From: Mastigias papua
Lineage: Eukaryota > Cnidaria > Scyphozoa > Rhizostomeae > Mastigiidae
NCBI GenBank assembly: GCA_964019165.1
Contig: OZ025273.1
Location: forward strand, 16,102,714-16,166,713
Direction of reading: 5' to 3'
Length of the DNA stretch: 64,000 nt
Positions 25,386 through 35,358 of the stretch are shown here, one piece after another. The notes below the pieces were generated by a model. That model saw only the letters and a list, made by a program, of their open reading frames with translations. It was not told the DNA's origin and made no database searches. Positions within the stretch are counted from its first letter, which is position 1; the number at the start of each line of letters is the position of its first letter. The translations under genes and the position numbers were made by a program.

Positions 25386-25816
25386 TTAGTATCCTGAGTT
25401 GTCATAATTGATCAATTCAGTCCAGCTTGAAGACTGCTGAGGCATATTATCAAGCTTGCTTGTGCTTTCAATACCATTTCTGTGTCCAGGTGCTTGGGGA
25501 AAACTTCTTTGAACATCATTCATAACATGGATACCTTGTTGTTTGTCAACTGGGTATTGGTATGTTTGTTGAAAAGGTGCCATCATACTCATTTGCAGCA
25601 TTTTTAACTGCATTTCTGCTATTTCTTTCTCATGGACCCAGTTTCTTTCATTGTCTTCCTTCATACATTTTATGAATGCCTCACAAGGGTCAACAGAAGC
25701 ACATTTGTTGAAGGCACTCACTGCTTCTTTCAATATGTCATTTGTTGCTTCCTTTCAAGGTTTAAATCGCCATTTTCTTCTAATACTTTTGGGATTAATC
25801 TGCGAAATGATGCCAT
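25386..25816 (-). pseudogene. Harbinger-1 accessory protein, remnant
   Basis: Convergent to the transposase, as is usual for the second Harbinger gene (Myb/SANT or MADF DNA-binding partner). An N-terminal piece starting MASFRRLIPKVLEENGD near 25815 is followed after a frame break by a 115-residue frame with no DNA-binding domain left. Its C-terminus is Q/M/P rich. The call rests mainly on position and orientation. Confidence 0.5.
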
Positions 25817-26148
25817 GCTAAGTCGTAGAAGAGATTTTTTGGCGGTCTTTTCGCGATTACGCATGCGTATTACTCATTCATCATTGCAAATCAATACTAA
25901 TCGCTGTTTTCTTGTGTGATTTTTGAATATTCACTTTAAGTCGCTGCGCTGATAACACGCTGTCTAAATCGAAGGCACATAATGCGCTGATAATTCGCTT
26001 GGCAGAGCGCATTATGAGCGAATTTAAGTATTCAATTCGCTGTTGGATTTAGACAGCGATTTATCAGCGCATTTACTTGACCCTTAGTTTTTTTAGGGCA
26101 ATACTTTGATTCGCTGCGCTCAAAATGCGCTGTCTACATTAGGCCTAA

Positions 26149-26635
26149 GCCATGAATGCTCATGATGCCCTAACACAAGATTAGCTAAGACAGGAGCAAG
26201 TGGATATTCCATAGCAACTCCATCTAGTTGGTCAAACACTTTACCATCAAAAAGACAATGAGTTTGAGCAGTGGCAAATGAGACCAGTGTAACAAGATCA
26301 AACTTAGGAAGTTTGAGATTAATGTTTTCATCTGTAATATAAGAAACAGCAAGATATATACACTCCCTAAGGGGTATATTAGTGAACAAACTCTTCACAT
26401 GAAAGGAAACCATATACTTATTAGATATATCAATGGTGTTGACTTCCTGTACAAAAGGAAAAGGATCAGAAATAGTATATGTATTGGGTATGTGCGGCTG
26501 AAGAAGATTGCAATGATATTTGGCCACTTGATAGTTGTAAGTGCGAAAGGAGGAAACAATAGGTCTAAACGGTGGTACTACATTGGGAGATTTACTGTTA
26601 TGCATTTTGGGTAAACCATATTGGCGAGTGAGTGA
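26149..26635 (-). pseudogene. PLE-1 reverse transcriptase, fingers and palm
   Basis: RQYGLPKMHN is the conserved Penelope YGLPK.H motif, followed by PFRPIVSS, then MVSFHVKSLFTNIPL (RT motif A; the usual D..SLFTNIP has become H here), then APVLANLVLG. The H for D change at the motif A aspartate suggests a dead copy. Harbinger-1 cuts the gene at 26148. Upstream coding sequence is absent because the inverted partial copy starts at about 26612-26640. Confidence 0.82.
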
Positions 26636-26905
26636 GCATTTATATACTGACAAAGCCTCCAACATCTTTAAACATCTTAGGAGTTCTGATAAATGTAGGG
26701 AATCTTGCAGTGATAATTGTTTCTGGGTTGTAGATACAGCTAGAACCTATCATCAACTTAACATCAAAGAGGCTTTGCACATTTCATGGGAGAAGCCCAT
26801 TGTAAATAAACAGGTTCAGCACTTTGATATCTCATTAAGTTTCTAACTCCCCTTTCATGTCTTTTCATCATAACGGTTTTTCGTTCTTTTATTGAAAGTA
26901 TATAC
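26612..26905 (+). pseudogene. Inverted partial PLE-1 copy: endonuclease C-terminus and 3' end
   Basis: The plus-strand frame ending at 26846 repeats the last 70 or so residues of the minus-strand endonuclease (KCRESCSDNC, INVKEALHISWEKP-like). The following 3' UTR is the inverse of 22404-22455. It begins abruptly in the coding region, so it is 5'-truncated and head-to-head with the main copy. Confidence 0.8.
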
Positions 26906-27019
26906 GTATATGTGCTCTAATGATGTCAATTCAGATTTAGCAACTGAAGATGGATGAGGAATCCGAAACATGTCTTGCAACATTAGAAACATAGTTGTTT
27001 GTCTTCGAATTATATCTGA

Positions 27020-27021
<2 letters not shown>

Positions 27022-27062
<41 letters not shown>
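27022..27062. repeat. (AT)n microsatellite
   Basis: About 20 AT units. It borders the minus-strand end of PLE-2, and a matching (TA)n lies at the other end (40228-40309). Confidence 0.95.
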
Positions 27063-27066
<4 letters not shown>

Positions 27067-27157
27067 AAAACTAGGAGTGTAATCTGTGCACAGTTAGAGA
27101 TAGCAGAAACCAACGAAATGACTCTGATTCCGTGATAACCAATGTTTCTTGCGACTA

Positions 27158-27440
27158 CAATAGTGGACAAAAGTCCTGGGACACTTTGCAAGTTTTTACT
27201 CTGCACTCATCTCTCATCCCCCTCCTCCCCTTAAACAATGTTGGTTTGTGGACGGAGTATATACGATAGCAGAAAAATTTCACGTGTGCAATAGCATCAA
27301 GTGTCCCCTCCATCAGCCAACATTGTTCCTGGGGGGAGGGGGTTGCCTATAAGGTGTAAAAGTAAGGAAGTTCAGAGGAATATGGTATGGTTTTTTTTCA
27401 GTTTTTCCGTAAGTGTCCCAAGGACTTTTGTCCACTATTG
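27158..27440. repeat. Left terminal block of Rep-transposon copy 1 (283 bases)
   Basis: It begins CAATAGTGGACAAAAGTCCTGGGACACTT and ends with nearly the inverse, so it looks like a MITE by itself. A second inner inverted repeat pairs CCCCTCCTCCCC...AACAATGTTGG (about 27216-27245) with CCAACATTGTTCC...GGGGGAGGGGG (about 27317-27350). The inner edge is followed by TCTG, not TA. The right block is the same sequence in direct orientation. Confidence 0.9.
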
Positions 27441-27850
27441 TCTGCTATCACATTTTCGCTATAGACACTACTGAGCTGCAATCAGGTCGGAACATGGGGT
27501 TTTCGGTGGCGCTGAGTGTGATGGTGTGAAGAGTTTTACAATAGGTCTACCCCGTGACGTCATACCAACGTCATGGGGTAGGTTTTATGGTCCTTGCCTC
27601 CGTAAAGTGCAAATAAAAGGCATATTTGCATATAGTAGTTCACATTTAAGTCGTGTTTAGCAAACTACAAGAGTATACCCTCTATACGACACAAAAACAA
27701 GGGGAGTTTGAATAATGTGGTGCACACAGCAAAGCACCAAGGGGGTAGCCTCATAATCATGCAGTTCACTGTGCCTTCTAAAGTGCTTTCATAATCGGTT
27801 GCCCCTGGCAGCAAAATTCGACTGTAACGGTTCTCAACAAGTGAGGTGTC

Positions 27851-28919
27851 ATGGCGAAATATGGTAAGATAACATATTACAAAAAAGCTTACGTTACCTT
27901 ATTGCGACAACAGGGTGAGTTGCCGCTTCGTCAGATTGCTACTCTATGTAACATATCTAAGTCTAGCGTCGAGCGCATCTCTACATTGGGTATGGGGTGT
28001 AAACTGCCTAAAACACGGACTGGTAGACCTCCAATACTCAACAGAAGAGAGAAGGATTGCTTTCTCACAAAGTTTAAATGTATGAGAGAACAAAATCCAC
28101 ACTTGACAGTAGGGGCTATTGCCATGGAGTGTAAACTCCATCATATTAGTACTAAGACGTTGTGTAGACTTCTCAACCAGTCTGGGTATAAGTATGTTCG
28201 GCCAAGGAGAAAAGGCATCCTCACAGCCAGTGACAAAAGGAAACGGGTTGCGTATGCAGTTAAGGCTGTAAAACATACGACTCCAGCTTTCTGGACAGAG
28301 GATGTTCTGCTGTACTTAGATGCAGTGTCATTTGTCCACAAACGAAATCCCTATGAGGATGCATTGGCACCAGCCGCCAGGGTGTGGAGAACGCCTGGTG
28401 AAGGTCTGGAGCTAACAGCAAAAGGGAGAAAAGATCTTAGGGGTGGAAATATTTGTCACTATGTAGTAGGCATTTCTTTTGGGGGCGGAGCAGTACTGGT
28501 TGAGGAGTATACGACAATGAACGGAAAATACTTTTCGGAATTTATCGAAAAGAAGTTTGCATAAAATACTTATTGATCAGGCTGCTGCAAAAGGAAAGGA
28601 TAAATTGCTTTTTCTTCAAGACAATGACCCGAGCCAAAACAGTGCAAAAGCAAAAGAAGCACTAAACAATATAGGGGCAGAGGTCGTTACACTTCCGGCA
28701 AGGTCCCCAGATTTAAACCCCATAGATAATTTCTTTCATAACGTTAAAAGGAAGCTCAGGCAAGATGCCTTAGATAATAGGATAGTAAATGAAGATTTAA
28801 TTGCATTTAAGCATAGAATTGTGCGCACAATGTCTACTTATGACATAGGTATCATAGATAAAACAATAAGTAGCATGTATAACCGATTAAGTACAATGAC
28901 TATAAATAGAGGGTGCTGA
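27851..28919 (+). pseudogene. Tc1/mariner-type DDE transposase of copy 1, one frameshift
   Basis: Residues 1-60 form a helix-turn-helix (LRQIATLCNISKSSVERI) and are followed by GRPPILNRRE, the GRP hook of Tc1-type proteins. The catalytic core shows LLYLDAVSFVHK (first D), LFLQDNDPSQN (second D) and ARSPDLNPIDNFFHNVK (third acidic residue). The spacing from the second D to the last is 34 residues, so this copy is DD34D although its context is Tc1-like. A single-base frame change lies at about 28555-28562, between the first and second D. The whole would be about 355 residues, normal for the family. The gene points toward the Rep gene. Confidence 0.85.
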
Positions 28920-29277
28920 ACAAAATATTAACTATGTTCGTGCACTTGGATACTCTTATGTAAAACTGTACACAACTTAATTAGGACAGAGAAGATGCAT
29001 ACAAATGTAAGTGCTGTAGCACCTACATAATACTTAGGGACTCTAATGATAACACAAGGGACTCTGAGGGGCAGGGGGCCTGATACCCCCATGGTTAGTC
29101 GTTCTCATAAGTAGTATATAAGTAGAGTTCTTGTCGATACTAAACCTAATACTCCAGAGTTTTAAGTCTTGTCTAGGTTCCTTTCCAACGTGAACAATCA
29201 TAGTACATTTGGAGAAGATGCCGAAACCTTGAATATTTCAAAGGAAACCATGGACTAGCAACTTTCTGCTGATCATA

Positions 29278-29514
29278 CTAAATCACACGCTTGTACGTGC
29301 TCCCATAGAACTCATACTCAACAACAACAACTGGTAGTAGCAACGGTTTACACTCACAGTTTACACTTGAAAATCTACTGAAAAAGGCCATTTCACTTGA
29401 ACTAAGGGGGAAACTGACTACTGTACCAGATGTCCGCACTCGTTGTACATCTGGCAGTGATTGTGTATTATCTTTATCATATACATATTTTGAAGTAAGG
29501 AAGGAAAACTGCAC
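29278..29514 (-). other. Small open frame between transposase and Rep, uncertain
   Basis: A 78-codon frame with no motif I recognise. It overlaps the first of the ACGGTTTACAC repeats. It may be chance; no counterpart was identified in copy 3 of this transposon type. Confidence 0.15.
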
Positions 29515-29730
29515 GGTTTACAAAATTTTTCTATCAAAAGTCACATGATCTGAGTCTCAAGTCTTCAGAAGTGTAAACCGTCGAGAAATGTCGATTTTTC
29601 TGGTACTACAGCGTGTTCTACATGCTTTTAAGAGCTCCATCGGATGTACACAAACGTTAAATACATATTGTAAGAAGAAATATAGAGCATTTTACAAGTG
29701 TAAACTATGGGTGTAAACCGTGTAAACTGT
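29343..29730. repeat. Iteron-like repeat cluster of copy 1 (ACGGTTTACAC / GTGTAAACCGT)
   Basis: Seven near-identical motifs in both orientations: 29343-29353, 29356-29366, 29513-29522, 29571-29581, 29698-29706, 29711-29721 and 29719-29730. They fill the intergenic region between the 3' ends of the convergent transposase and Rep genes. Repeated sites of this kind are the usual binding sites of HUH replication initiators. An equivalent cluster with one base changed lies at the same place in the third copy (58305-58696). Confidence 0.75.
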
Positions 29731-29852
29731 AGCATAAATGACTACAAGACACAGCGGGATATAGGCCGCAGTGTCTTATTGTCAACGCGTATGTATACAA
29801 TAGCACAGATTCCATAAAGACTGTGGGGGGCTATTATACCTATTGCTACCTA

Positions 29853-30775
29853 TCATTCTACCACATCGAGTATAAGGTGTGCAAAACAAGTGCCGCATGG
29901 TGTCACTGTCTTTTGAGAAGAAATGGGAATCTGATGGAAAAAGTGACACTTTCTCCATCTGACATCCATCATTTCTGTCTCTCTCTCATCAATACTGGAG
30001 CCTTTGATGAAGACTATGGGAGACTTGGACGTGGCAAAAACTGGAGTGTCGCTGGTAAACTCAATATCCCTAGCATAGGTGGTTTTAGGCGCAGCGAAAT
30101 GGACGACGTGGCCTTCTAACAACAATAGCATGTCATTCAAAGGTAAGATAGCTGGAGTATACCAAAAGTCATTCAAAAGGATAACGTCTTTGTCTTCAAC
30201 CCCTAGCCACGCATACGAACAAGTCGCAGGTGAAAGGAAAGTGTTATATATAACTCGTAAGGGGTCAAGAATGACTGTTTTGCCACAGTTCGCTGGACCC
30301 GTAATATATATATTACGGCCCTTCCCACGACCCATGGCGAGTAACGTAATAAGGGCATCAGCACATATGCGTCGCTGAATGCCATTGTTACAGAGAATCT
30401 GCTTGGCACACTGCAACCACTCACCTTGACAGACACACGTATTATTATAGGCCTGTTTGAGGAGATCAGTGTTGGACATTGACCTCCTGTCCAACGTTTG
30501 CTGCGCCCTTTCCATTGACCATACAGACTGTATGAGTTCGTTCACTCTTTTTTCACCTCTATTCAATACAAACTCATACAGCCTGCTGTCACCATTCGTT
30601 TTTCTCTTTTTTGCCAGAGCAAGGAGATGTAACTTGGAGTCAATGCTGTGTGAGACAATGATGTTGGAGACCTCCAAGTTACTAAGCCGTTTTTTCTGTG
30701 CACCTTTGCCTTTCTTATGTGACGACCGGTTCCGTATTGCCGAAGACGTCTTAGGGAAAGCAAGTGCAGCTGGGT
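29853..30775 (-). CDS. SF3 helicase part of Rep, copy 1
   Basis: The frame opens just after the frame break near 30780 and carries, in order, KKGKGAQKKR, a linker, Walker A GPANCGKT, a Walker B-like VILLNDFW, a segment ending PVFATSKSP (motif C) and DVRWRK (arginine-finger position). This is the order in superfamily 3 helicases of small DNA viruses, and the Walker A is closest in form to the parvovirus type (GPA..GKT). The enzyme class unwinds DNA at the origin during replication. The helicase motifs are intact here. Continuation into the HUH domain is by the other frame upstream. Confidence 0.85.
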
Positions 30776-31102
30776 ATCCTGCTTTGTAACATACTGGTAA
30801 GCTGTATGATACCCAGAGTGACCTGAGAAGTTAACAACAATATTTCCATGCTCCTGGAGATATTTCTTAACTTTTTTCCATCTCTGAAGCGTGCTCAAAA
30901 GAGCACACATATGAAAATGGACACCCGCATCCATATGATGTTCCATGCAACATGCCCATTGAATGATGAGAGCTGTTGTTACAGCTTGGAAGGCAGTTGT
31001 TACAAGTTTTGCGAAGGACTCACGATTGAACCTTTCTGTATCTGCTTGACTATGTGTTAGCAGATACACTTTTCTAACTTCATTGTTATTTAATTGAGCC
31101 AT
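30776..31102 (-). pseudogene. HUH endonuclease domain of Rep, copy 1
   Basis: From the ATG at 31102 the frame shows VYLLTHSQ (motif I position), GVHFHMCALL (the H-x-H metal site) and YQYVTK (catalytic tyrosine with the following lysine, YxxK). These three in order define rolling-circle replication initiators. IQWACCMEHH precedes the H-x-H site and recurs in copy 3 as IQWACCMEQH. A one-base frame change near 30780 separates it from the helicase. Parts of the frame beyond that are out of register and are not counted. The domain resembles CRESS-type Reps in YxxK and parvovirus-type in the helicase. Confidence 0.82.
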
Positions 31103-31471
31103 TATGATATTACTATCTCTGTGATTTTCTTGTCGTTCTCTGTACGCAATTGCTACTTTTGCTATACGATGAAAAATTGGACTATTATGTCTGTGATTTT
31201 ATTGTCGTTCTCTGTAGCCAACTGCTACGTTTGTGCCACGAGGAATAATTTGAATATTCCCGCCGTGTGCTTATTGTTTGAAAACGGAAGTTTTACAAAC
31301 ACTCTATCAGTAATGGACATATGCAGTAGATATCGACCATTAAAATGGCACTTTTGCGGTCAAAAAGCTTATCTCTCTTGTAAAAATACAGGTGAAAAAC
31401 TACATGATGAGAAGCTATTTTCAGATTGTACAACTACCAAAGAGGCAAATTACTTGTGTAAAAATGTATAA
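31094..31471 (+). other. Open frame divergent from Rep, unknown
   Basis: A 125-codon frame starts nearly back to back with Rep. Its first part contains a 77-base imperfect duplication (around 31112 and 31188, TCTGTGATTTT.TTGTCGTTCTCTGTA), giving repeated hydrophobic SVI.LSFSV.NCY segments. It is cysteine-rich. It could be a small membrane or secreted protein, or simply the Rep upstream control region with a duplication. No counterpart was identified in the other copies. Confidence 0.25.
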
Positions 31472-31864
31472 ATGAAAATCTGCATCTAGATAATGATGAT
31501 GATTATTATTAATAGAGGATTGTGTGGTAGCCTCGTTTGCAATTTTTTACACACAAATACCACAAGGGCATTACTCACGTATATAGAGAGCTAAGTTGCT
31601 CCCACTTTTGTACATATTCTCAGGACATGTTCCACGATGCTTGATCTACCGATAAAATTGTGTTCCAGCACTAACCCTTTCGTCGTATTATCGCTTTAGG
31701 CAGGTACACTGCCACAGAGGGAAACCGATAGACCCCCACGCGGTATGACATCACAGAGGTGACTTACACCATTTTTATCATCGCCATCGTGTTCAGCACC
31801 ATCGATTACCCCTTGACTGACCAATACAGTGCAGGTATAATGTTTGAAACATTGTACCTCCAGA

Positions 31865-32141
31865 CAATAGTGGACAAAAGTCCTGGGACACTTTGCACTT
31901 TGTTACTCTGCGCTCATCTCTCATCCCCCTCCTCCCCTTAAACAATGTTGGTTTGTGGACGGAGTATATACGATAGCGGAAAAATTTCACGTGAGCAATA
32001 GCGTCAAGTGTCCCCTCCATCAGCCAACATTGTTCCTGGGGGGAGGGGGTTGCCTATAAGGTGTAAAAGAAAGGAAGTTCAGAGGAATATGGTTTTTTTC
32101 AGTTTTTCCGTAAGTGTCCCAAGGACTTTTGTCCACTATTG
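31865..32141. repeat. Right terminal block of Rep-transposon copy 1 (277 bases)
   Basis: The same sequence as 27158-27440 in direct orientation, with few differences (a short deletion in the T-run near its end). The inner side is preceded by CCAGA, not TA. The outer side is followed by the TA duplication. Confidence 0.9.
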
Positions 32142-32359
32142 TAGTTTCACCCATTCAAGTGGGTTCGTCAGGCTACAATAACTACTTTGCTATTTCTAGC
32201 ATCCATTTATAGTTTTTTTTATGATAATGTGACGTATGTATACAATGCTCGTAATGTAATTGTACATTGTACTACGTTGACTTATGCGACGTATTGATTG
32301 AATATTTCACAATGGGTCTCTTGATATCGGTTTAAGAATGGTTTATATTTTTGTTTAAA

Positions 32360-33645
32360 CTATTCCTCTTTTTCTTTTCGAAATATCTCATCCTCCCATT
32401 GTAGTTTGTAAAAGGGACAAATCTTGACCATTGGGGTTTTATCTTTCACGCAATGATAAATGTGGTTACTTACAAAAAGTTTTCGGTTATGTTCAAGTAA
32501 AATTTGATTTCTATGGACGGCAGTCCTATGTCTTAGCGAATCACCTGATTCCCCGATATACTTCTCATTGCAACCATTGCAAATTATTACGTAAATAAAA
32601 TCTCTGACTCCACAGTCCATATTTGTCTTGATGTTGAAAGTTCTCTTATTGTTTTTGCATCCTAGTTCTACTTGATTGCCAACAAGTATTTCTTTGCCTG
32701 TGTGGCAACGGGGGTCTTTACATTGTGTTACTTTATTTTTTTCTTTTAAGGTGCTTCCACATTTTGCTCTAGTAAGGATTCGTTTCAAGTTTGGTGCTTG
32801 ACGCTTGCTTGGGATCAATTTCATATTTTTCATTGCCTCATTCATTCTAGTACTGGTTTTTACAATTGGTAATGACTCCTTAATGATTGAAAACATATTT
32901 GGATTTCTGGGGTTGTTCGTTGATACAAAAGTAAGGAGGTCTTCTGTGTTTTCTTTTTCTATGTTCGAGCGTAGTTTCTGTTGCGGAATGTTTTTGGCTT
33001 GTTCTATGCCTTATTTGATCAAATTGATTGGGTGCTCTAGATGAAGTAACGTCCCCTGTAGTTCTTCTAATCTTTTTTCTAGTGTTGTTCTTTCGTCAAT
33101 GATTGTACATAGCCTCCTTGCTAGGTTGAACGGGATATTTTTAAGTGTATGTTTTGGGTGACATGATTTAAAATGTACATACTTACGGGTGTCAGTTGGT
33201 TTGAAGTATATGTCTGTTATACTTTTATCCTGGGCTACTAGAAGCTGAATGTCAAGAAAATTCATCCTACTTGAATTTGCTTCCATTGTAAATTTGATAT
33301 TTGGATGTAGGTCATTTAACATATTATGGAATTCATTCTCATTACAAATGTTAACATCCCAGTATATAAAGCAATCATCCAAATATCGTAGCCATTCATT
33401 TTCAAGCCTTGTTTTGTTTGTTACTCCAAATTTTTCTTCAAATGTGTCATACAGTCTTGTTTCCAAAAATGCTATTACCAGAGTTGCATAGATTGGAGCA
33501 CATTTTGTGCCCATAGCTGTTCCCTGAATTTTAATATATTTTTGGTTGTCAAAGTTGAAGGTATTGTGTTCTAGAATAATTTTGAGGCTCTTTAGGATGA
33601 CGTCATTGCTAACATTTCTTGTCTTTATATCAGGATATTTCTCAG
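32360..33645 (-). pseudogene. PLE-2 minus copy: RT C-terminal part and GIY-YIG endonuclease
   Basis: The RT part has GTAMGTKCAP, WLRYLDDCFIYW (YLDD catalytic box) and MNFLDIQLL. After the stop at 33011-33013 the same frame gives the endonuclease with VIICNGCNEKYIGESGDSL. It matches the plus copy at 38640-40006 almost base for base, including the internal stop. It is truncated at about 33645, where the plus copy starts head to head. An extra stop lies near its 3' end (after FRKEKEE). Confidence 0.85.
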
Positions 33646-35358
33646 ATTAGACAGAATCGCAACACTGCTAGAAGACAAGCAACATGAAGAATCTATCAAA
33701 TCAGACTTTGAAGAAACTCGGTAAACAATACAGAAAGGATTTTCAACAATGGCAACCCATGCAGCATCAACAAACAACATCTTATTATAGAAGGACAAAG
33801 AAGCTCTTAAGTCTCATGTAAAATCATGGGAAAACAAGTCAAACGAAAGAAAGCAAGGATACTGGTCATACTTGAGAACAGAAAACCTAATCAAGAAATA
33901 TGAAGAATGGTGCTCAAATGACCCAGCGATAAATCCAAGAAAATACACCCCGAAATTAATAGAAGGCGAACCAGAAGAAAAAAAAGAAATCAGAATGAGA
34001 TATGCAAAGAATTCCATGAAATGCTATATGGAGATAATGAAACTATGAATACCAAATTTCCAATCCAAATATGAAGCAGTGGATGAGGCAATGATATCCG
34101 AAATCGAAGCAAAAACCAAGGATCAGATTACAAAAGCAACACTACTTGAACTATGGAAGAAAGAATGCCGAGAGCAAGAAGAGAAGTCTAAGGAAATTTG
34201 GAAAGAAAAGGAAGAATGGCTCCTCAAAATAGAACTCGAACAAACCCTGAACCAAAATGATGCAAAGGAAAAACAACACACGTATAGAGGCAACGAAGGA
34301 GGTACTAGCCCCGAATACTTCAACCATGAATTCCCAAGCAATAGATCCAACCGCTTCCGATGACAGCAACAATGATTTCTGGCAAGACAACAGACGACCC
34401 AGAAATACAAGAGAAGAAGAACAAAGTCCTAGAGCAACAAGAAACCCAGCCGGTTCTTTTTTGTCCTGAGGATGAGAACGAGGAACAAACTTCTAGCAGT
34501 AAGTCATAATACAATTAAACCGAAGCATCTTATACTAACAGAAAGAGCTATCGGGGACAAGGCAAAATCTGTTTTGTTAAAATTTGGACTGAAATGTACT
34601 CCAACACCGCGGAGTAATCACACAGAACTAAAAAGTGATGTTACAAAAGTCTGTAGAAAACTACGATTTATTGAATATTCAGCAAATAAAATGAACCCCA
34701 CTATTAACAATGGGCAGGACCCAAGCTTAGTAAGAAATGCAAGTAAATTCAATCCCCCAGCGCATAGGGACGTATTCGTAAATAAATATATAGACTTCTT
34801 AACTAAATACCCACTTGAAGAAGCAACTCAAAACGCAAAAAGAGTGAAAAATAATCTCAAAAAAGATGAATTGTCAGCTATTACACAACTGAAACAAAAC
34901 AAAAATTTAATAATCAAAGAAGGGGACAAAGGAGGTGCATGCGTAATTATGGACAAATAATATTACAAAACTAAAATAGTATTACTGCTGAGCGATAAAA
35001 ATACCTATAGACCGATAAATAATGGAAATATTGAAAAAGAGACAATGAACAAATGTAAAAACCTTACAAAAAGTTTTCAGGAAGATCTGACATCAAAAGA
35101 AAAAGACTACCTAATAAATGTCGATCATAAACCTAGCAACATGTATGGGTTACCTAAGGTACATAAATGCAAGGAAATAATACATAAAATAGCACTCGAA
35201 CCAAATGAATGCATAACGATAGATTCACCACCAAGCCTAACAATGAGACCAATAATAACGGGACCACAATGCGTTACAAGCAGACTAAGTGACTTCATTG
35301 ACAAATTGCTAAGACCTTATCTTCAAAAAGTAAAAAGCTATCTTAGAGATGATATTGA
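33646..35358 (+). pseudogene. PLE-2 plus copy: N-terminal region and start of RT
   Basis: Broken frames at 33790-34960 encode a lysine/glutamate-rich, probably coiled-coil N-terminus (KWEKEEWLLKIELEQ-like repeats) and then a conserved-looking domain with LIIKEGDKGGACVIMDK, the segment normally just before the fingers of Penelope RTs. The frame at 35045 continues with NMYGLPKVHK and SLTMRPIITGP. Helitron-like unit E interrupts it at 35358, after RDDI. Stops occur at about 34960 and between the N-terminal pieces. Confidence 0.8.

Larger units (their letters stand above)
23421..26145 (+). mobile_element. PIF/Harbinger transposon Harbinger-1
   Basis: Terminal inverted repeats begin GGCC and share TAGACAG.GCATTTTGAGCGCAG. 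The direct TAA at 23418-23420 and 26146-26148 is the 3-base target duplication typical of PIF/Harbinger. It carries a broken transposase (plus strand) and a convergent accessory gene remnant (minus strand). Many further copies of the terminal GCGCTGATAATTCGC-type motif lie inside the right end (25940-26080). It was inserted into the PLE-1 reverse transcriptase. Confidence 0.88.
22404..26905 (-). mobile_element. Penelope-like element PLE-1, split by Harbinger-1
   Basis: A minus-strand Penelope-like retroelement (reverse transcriptase plus GIY-YIG endonuclease) is interrupted by a Harbinger transposon at 23421-26145. A second, inverted, 5'-truncated copy of the same element lies at about 26612-26905 on the plus strand. 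As a result the outer ends (GAACCTGTTTAT...near 22487 and its complement near 26810) are inverted repeats. Head-to-head partial copies are a known habit of Penelope insertions. The N-terminal half of the RT is missing from the minus copy. Confidence 0.8.
27158..32141. mobile_element. Rep-transposon copy 1: Tc1/mariner transposase plus HUH/SF3 Rep
   Basis: The ends read CAATAGTGGACAAAAGTCC and GGACTTTTGTCCACTATTG, flanked by a TA duplication (27156-27157 and 32142-32143), the Tc1/mariner signature. The target is intact in the plus PLE-2 copy (GAAACTAGTCG near 40170), which shows the whole 4,984 bases moved as one unit. Contents in order: terminal block, transposase on plus, repeat cluster, Rep on minus, terminal block in direct orientation. 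Tc1/mariner elements usually encode only a transposase, so the Rep gene is unexpected. Both genes have single frame breaks. Confidence 0.85.

Noticed and set aside
26855..27206. Minus-strand frames through the AT repeat
   Set aside because: Low-complexity artefact of the (AT)n tract.
27541..27600. Palindrome CCCCGTGACGTCATACCAACGTCATGGGG as a replication-origin hairpin
   Set aside because: A short hairpin is present just inside copy 1, but there is no recognisable nick site and no counterpart was found in the other copies.
27158..32141. Simple endogenous ssDNA virus insertion as the explanation for the Rep
   Set aside because: Not excluded for the ultimate origin of the gene, but three copies with the same transposase partner, layout and block structure, and a TA-flanked whole unit, fit a transposon better. 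No capsid-like gene was seen.
33249..33491. Open frame antisense to the Penelope RT (also at 38812-39054)
   Set aside because: Shadow frame in both copies of the same coding DNA; the RT on the other strand explains it.
34123..34410. Serine/phenylalanine-rich minus frames
   Set aside because: Antisense of a lysine/glutamate-rich Penelope N-terminus; composition explains the open frame.
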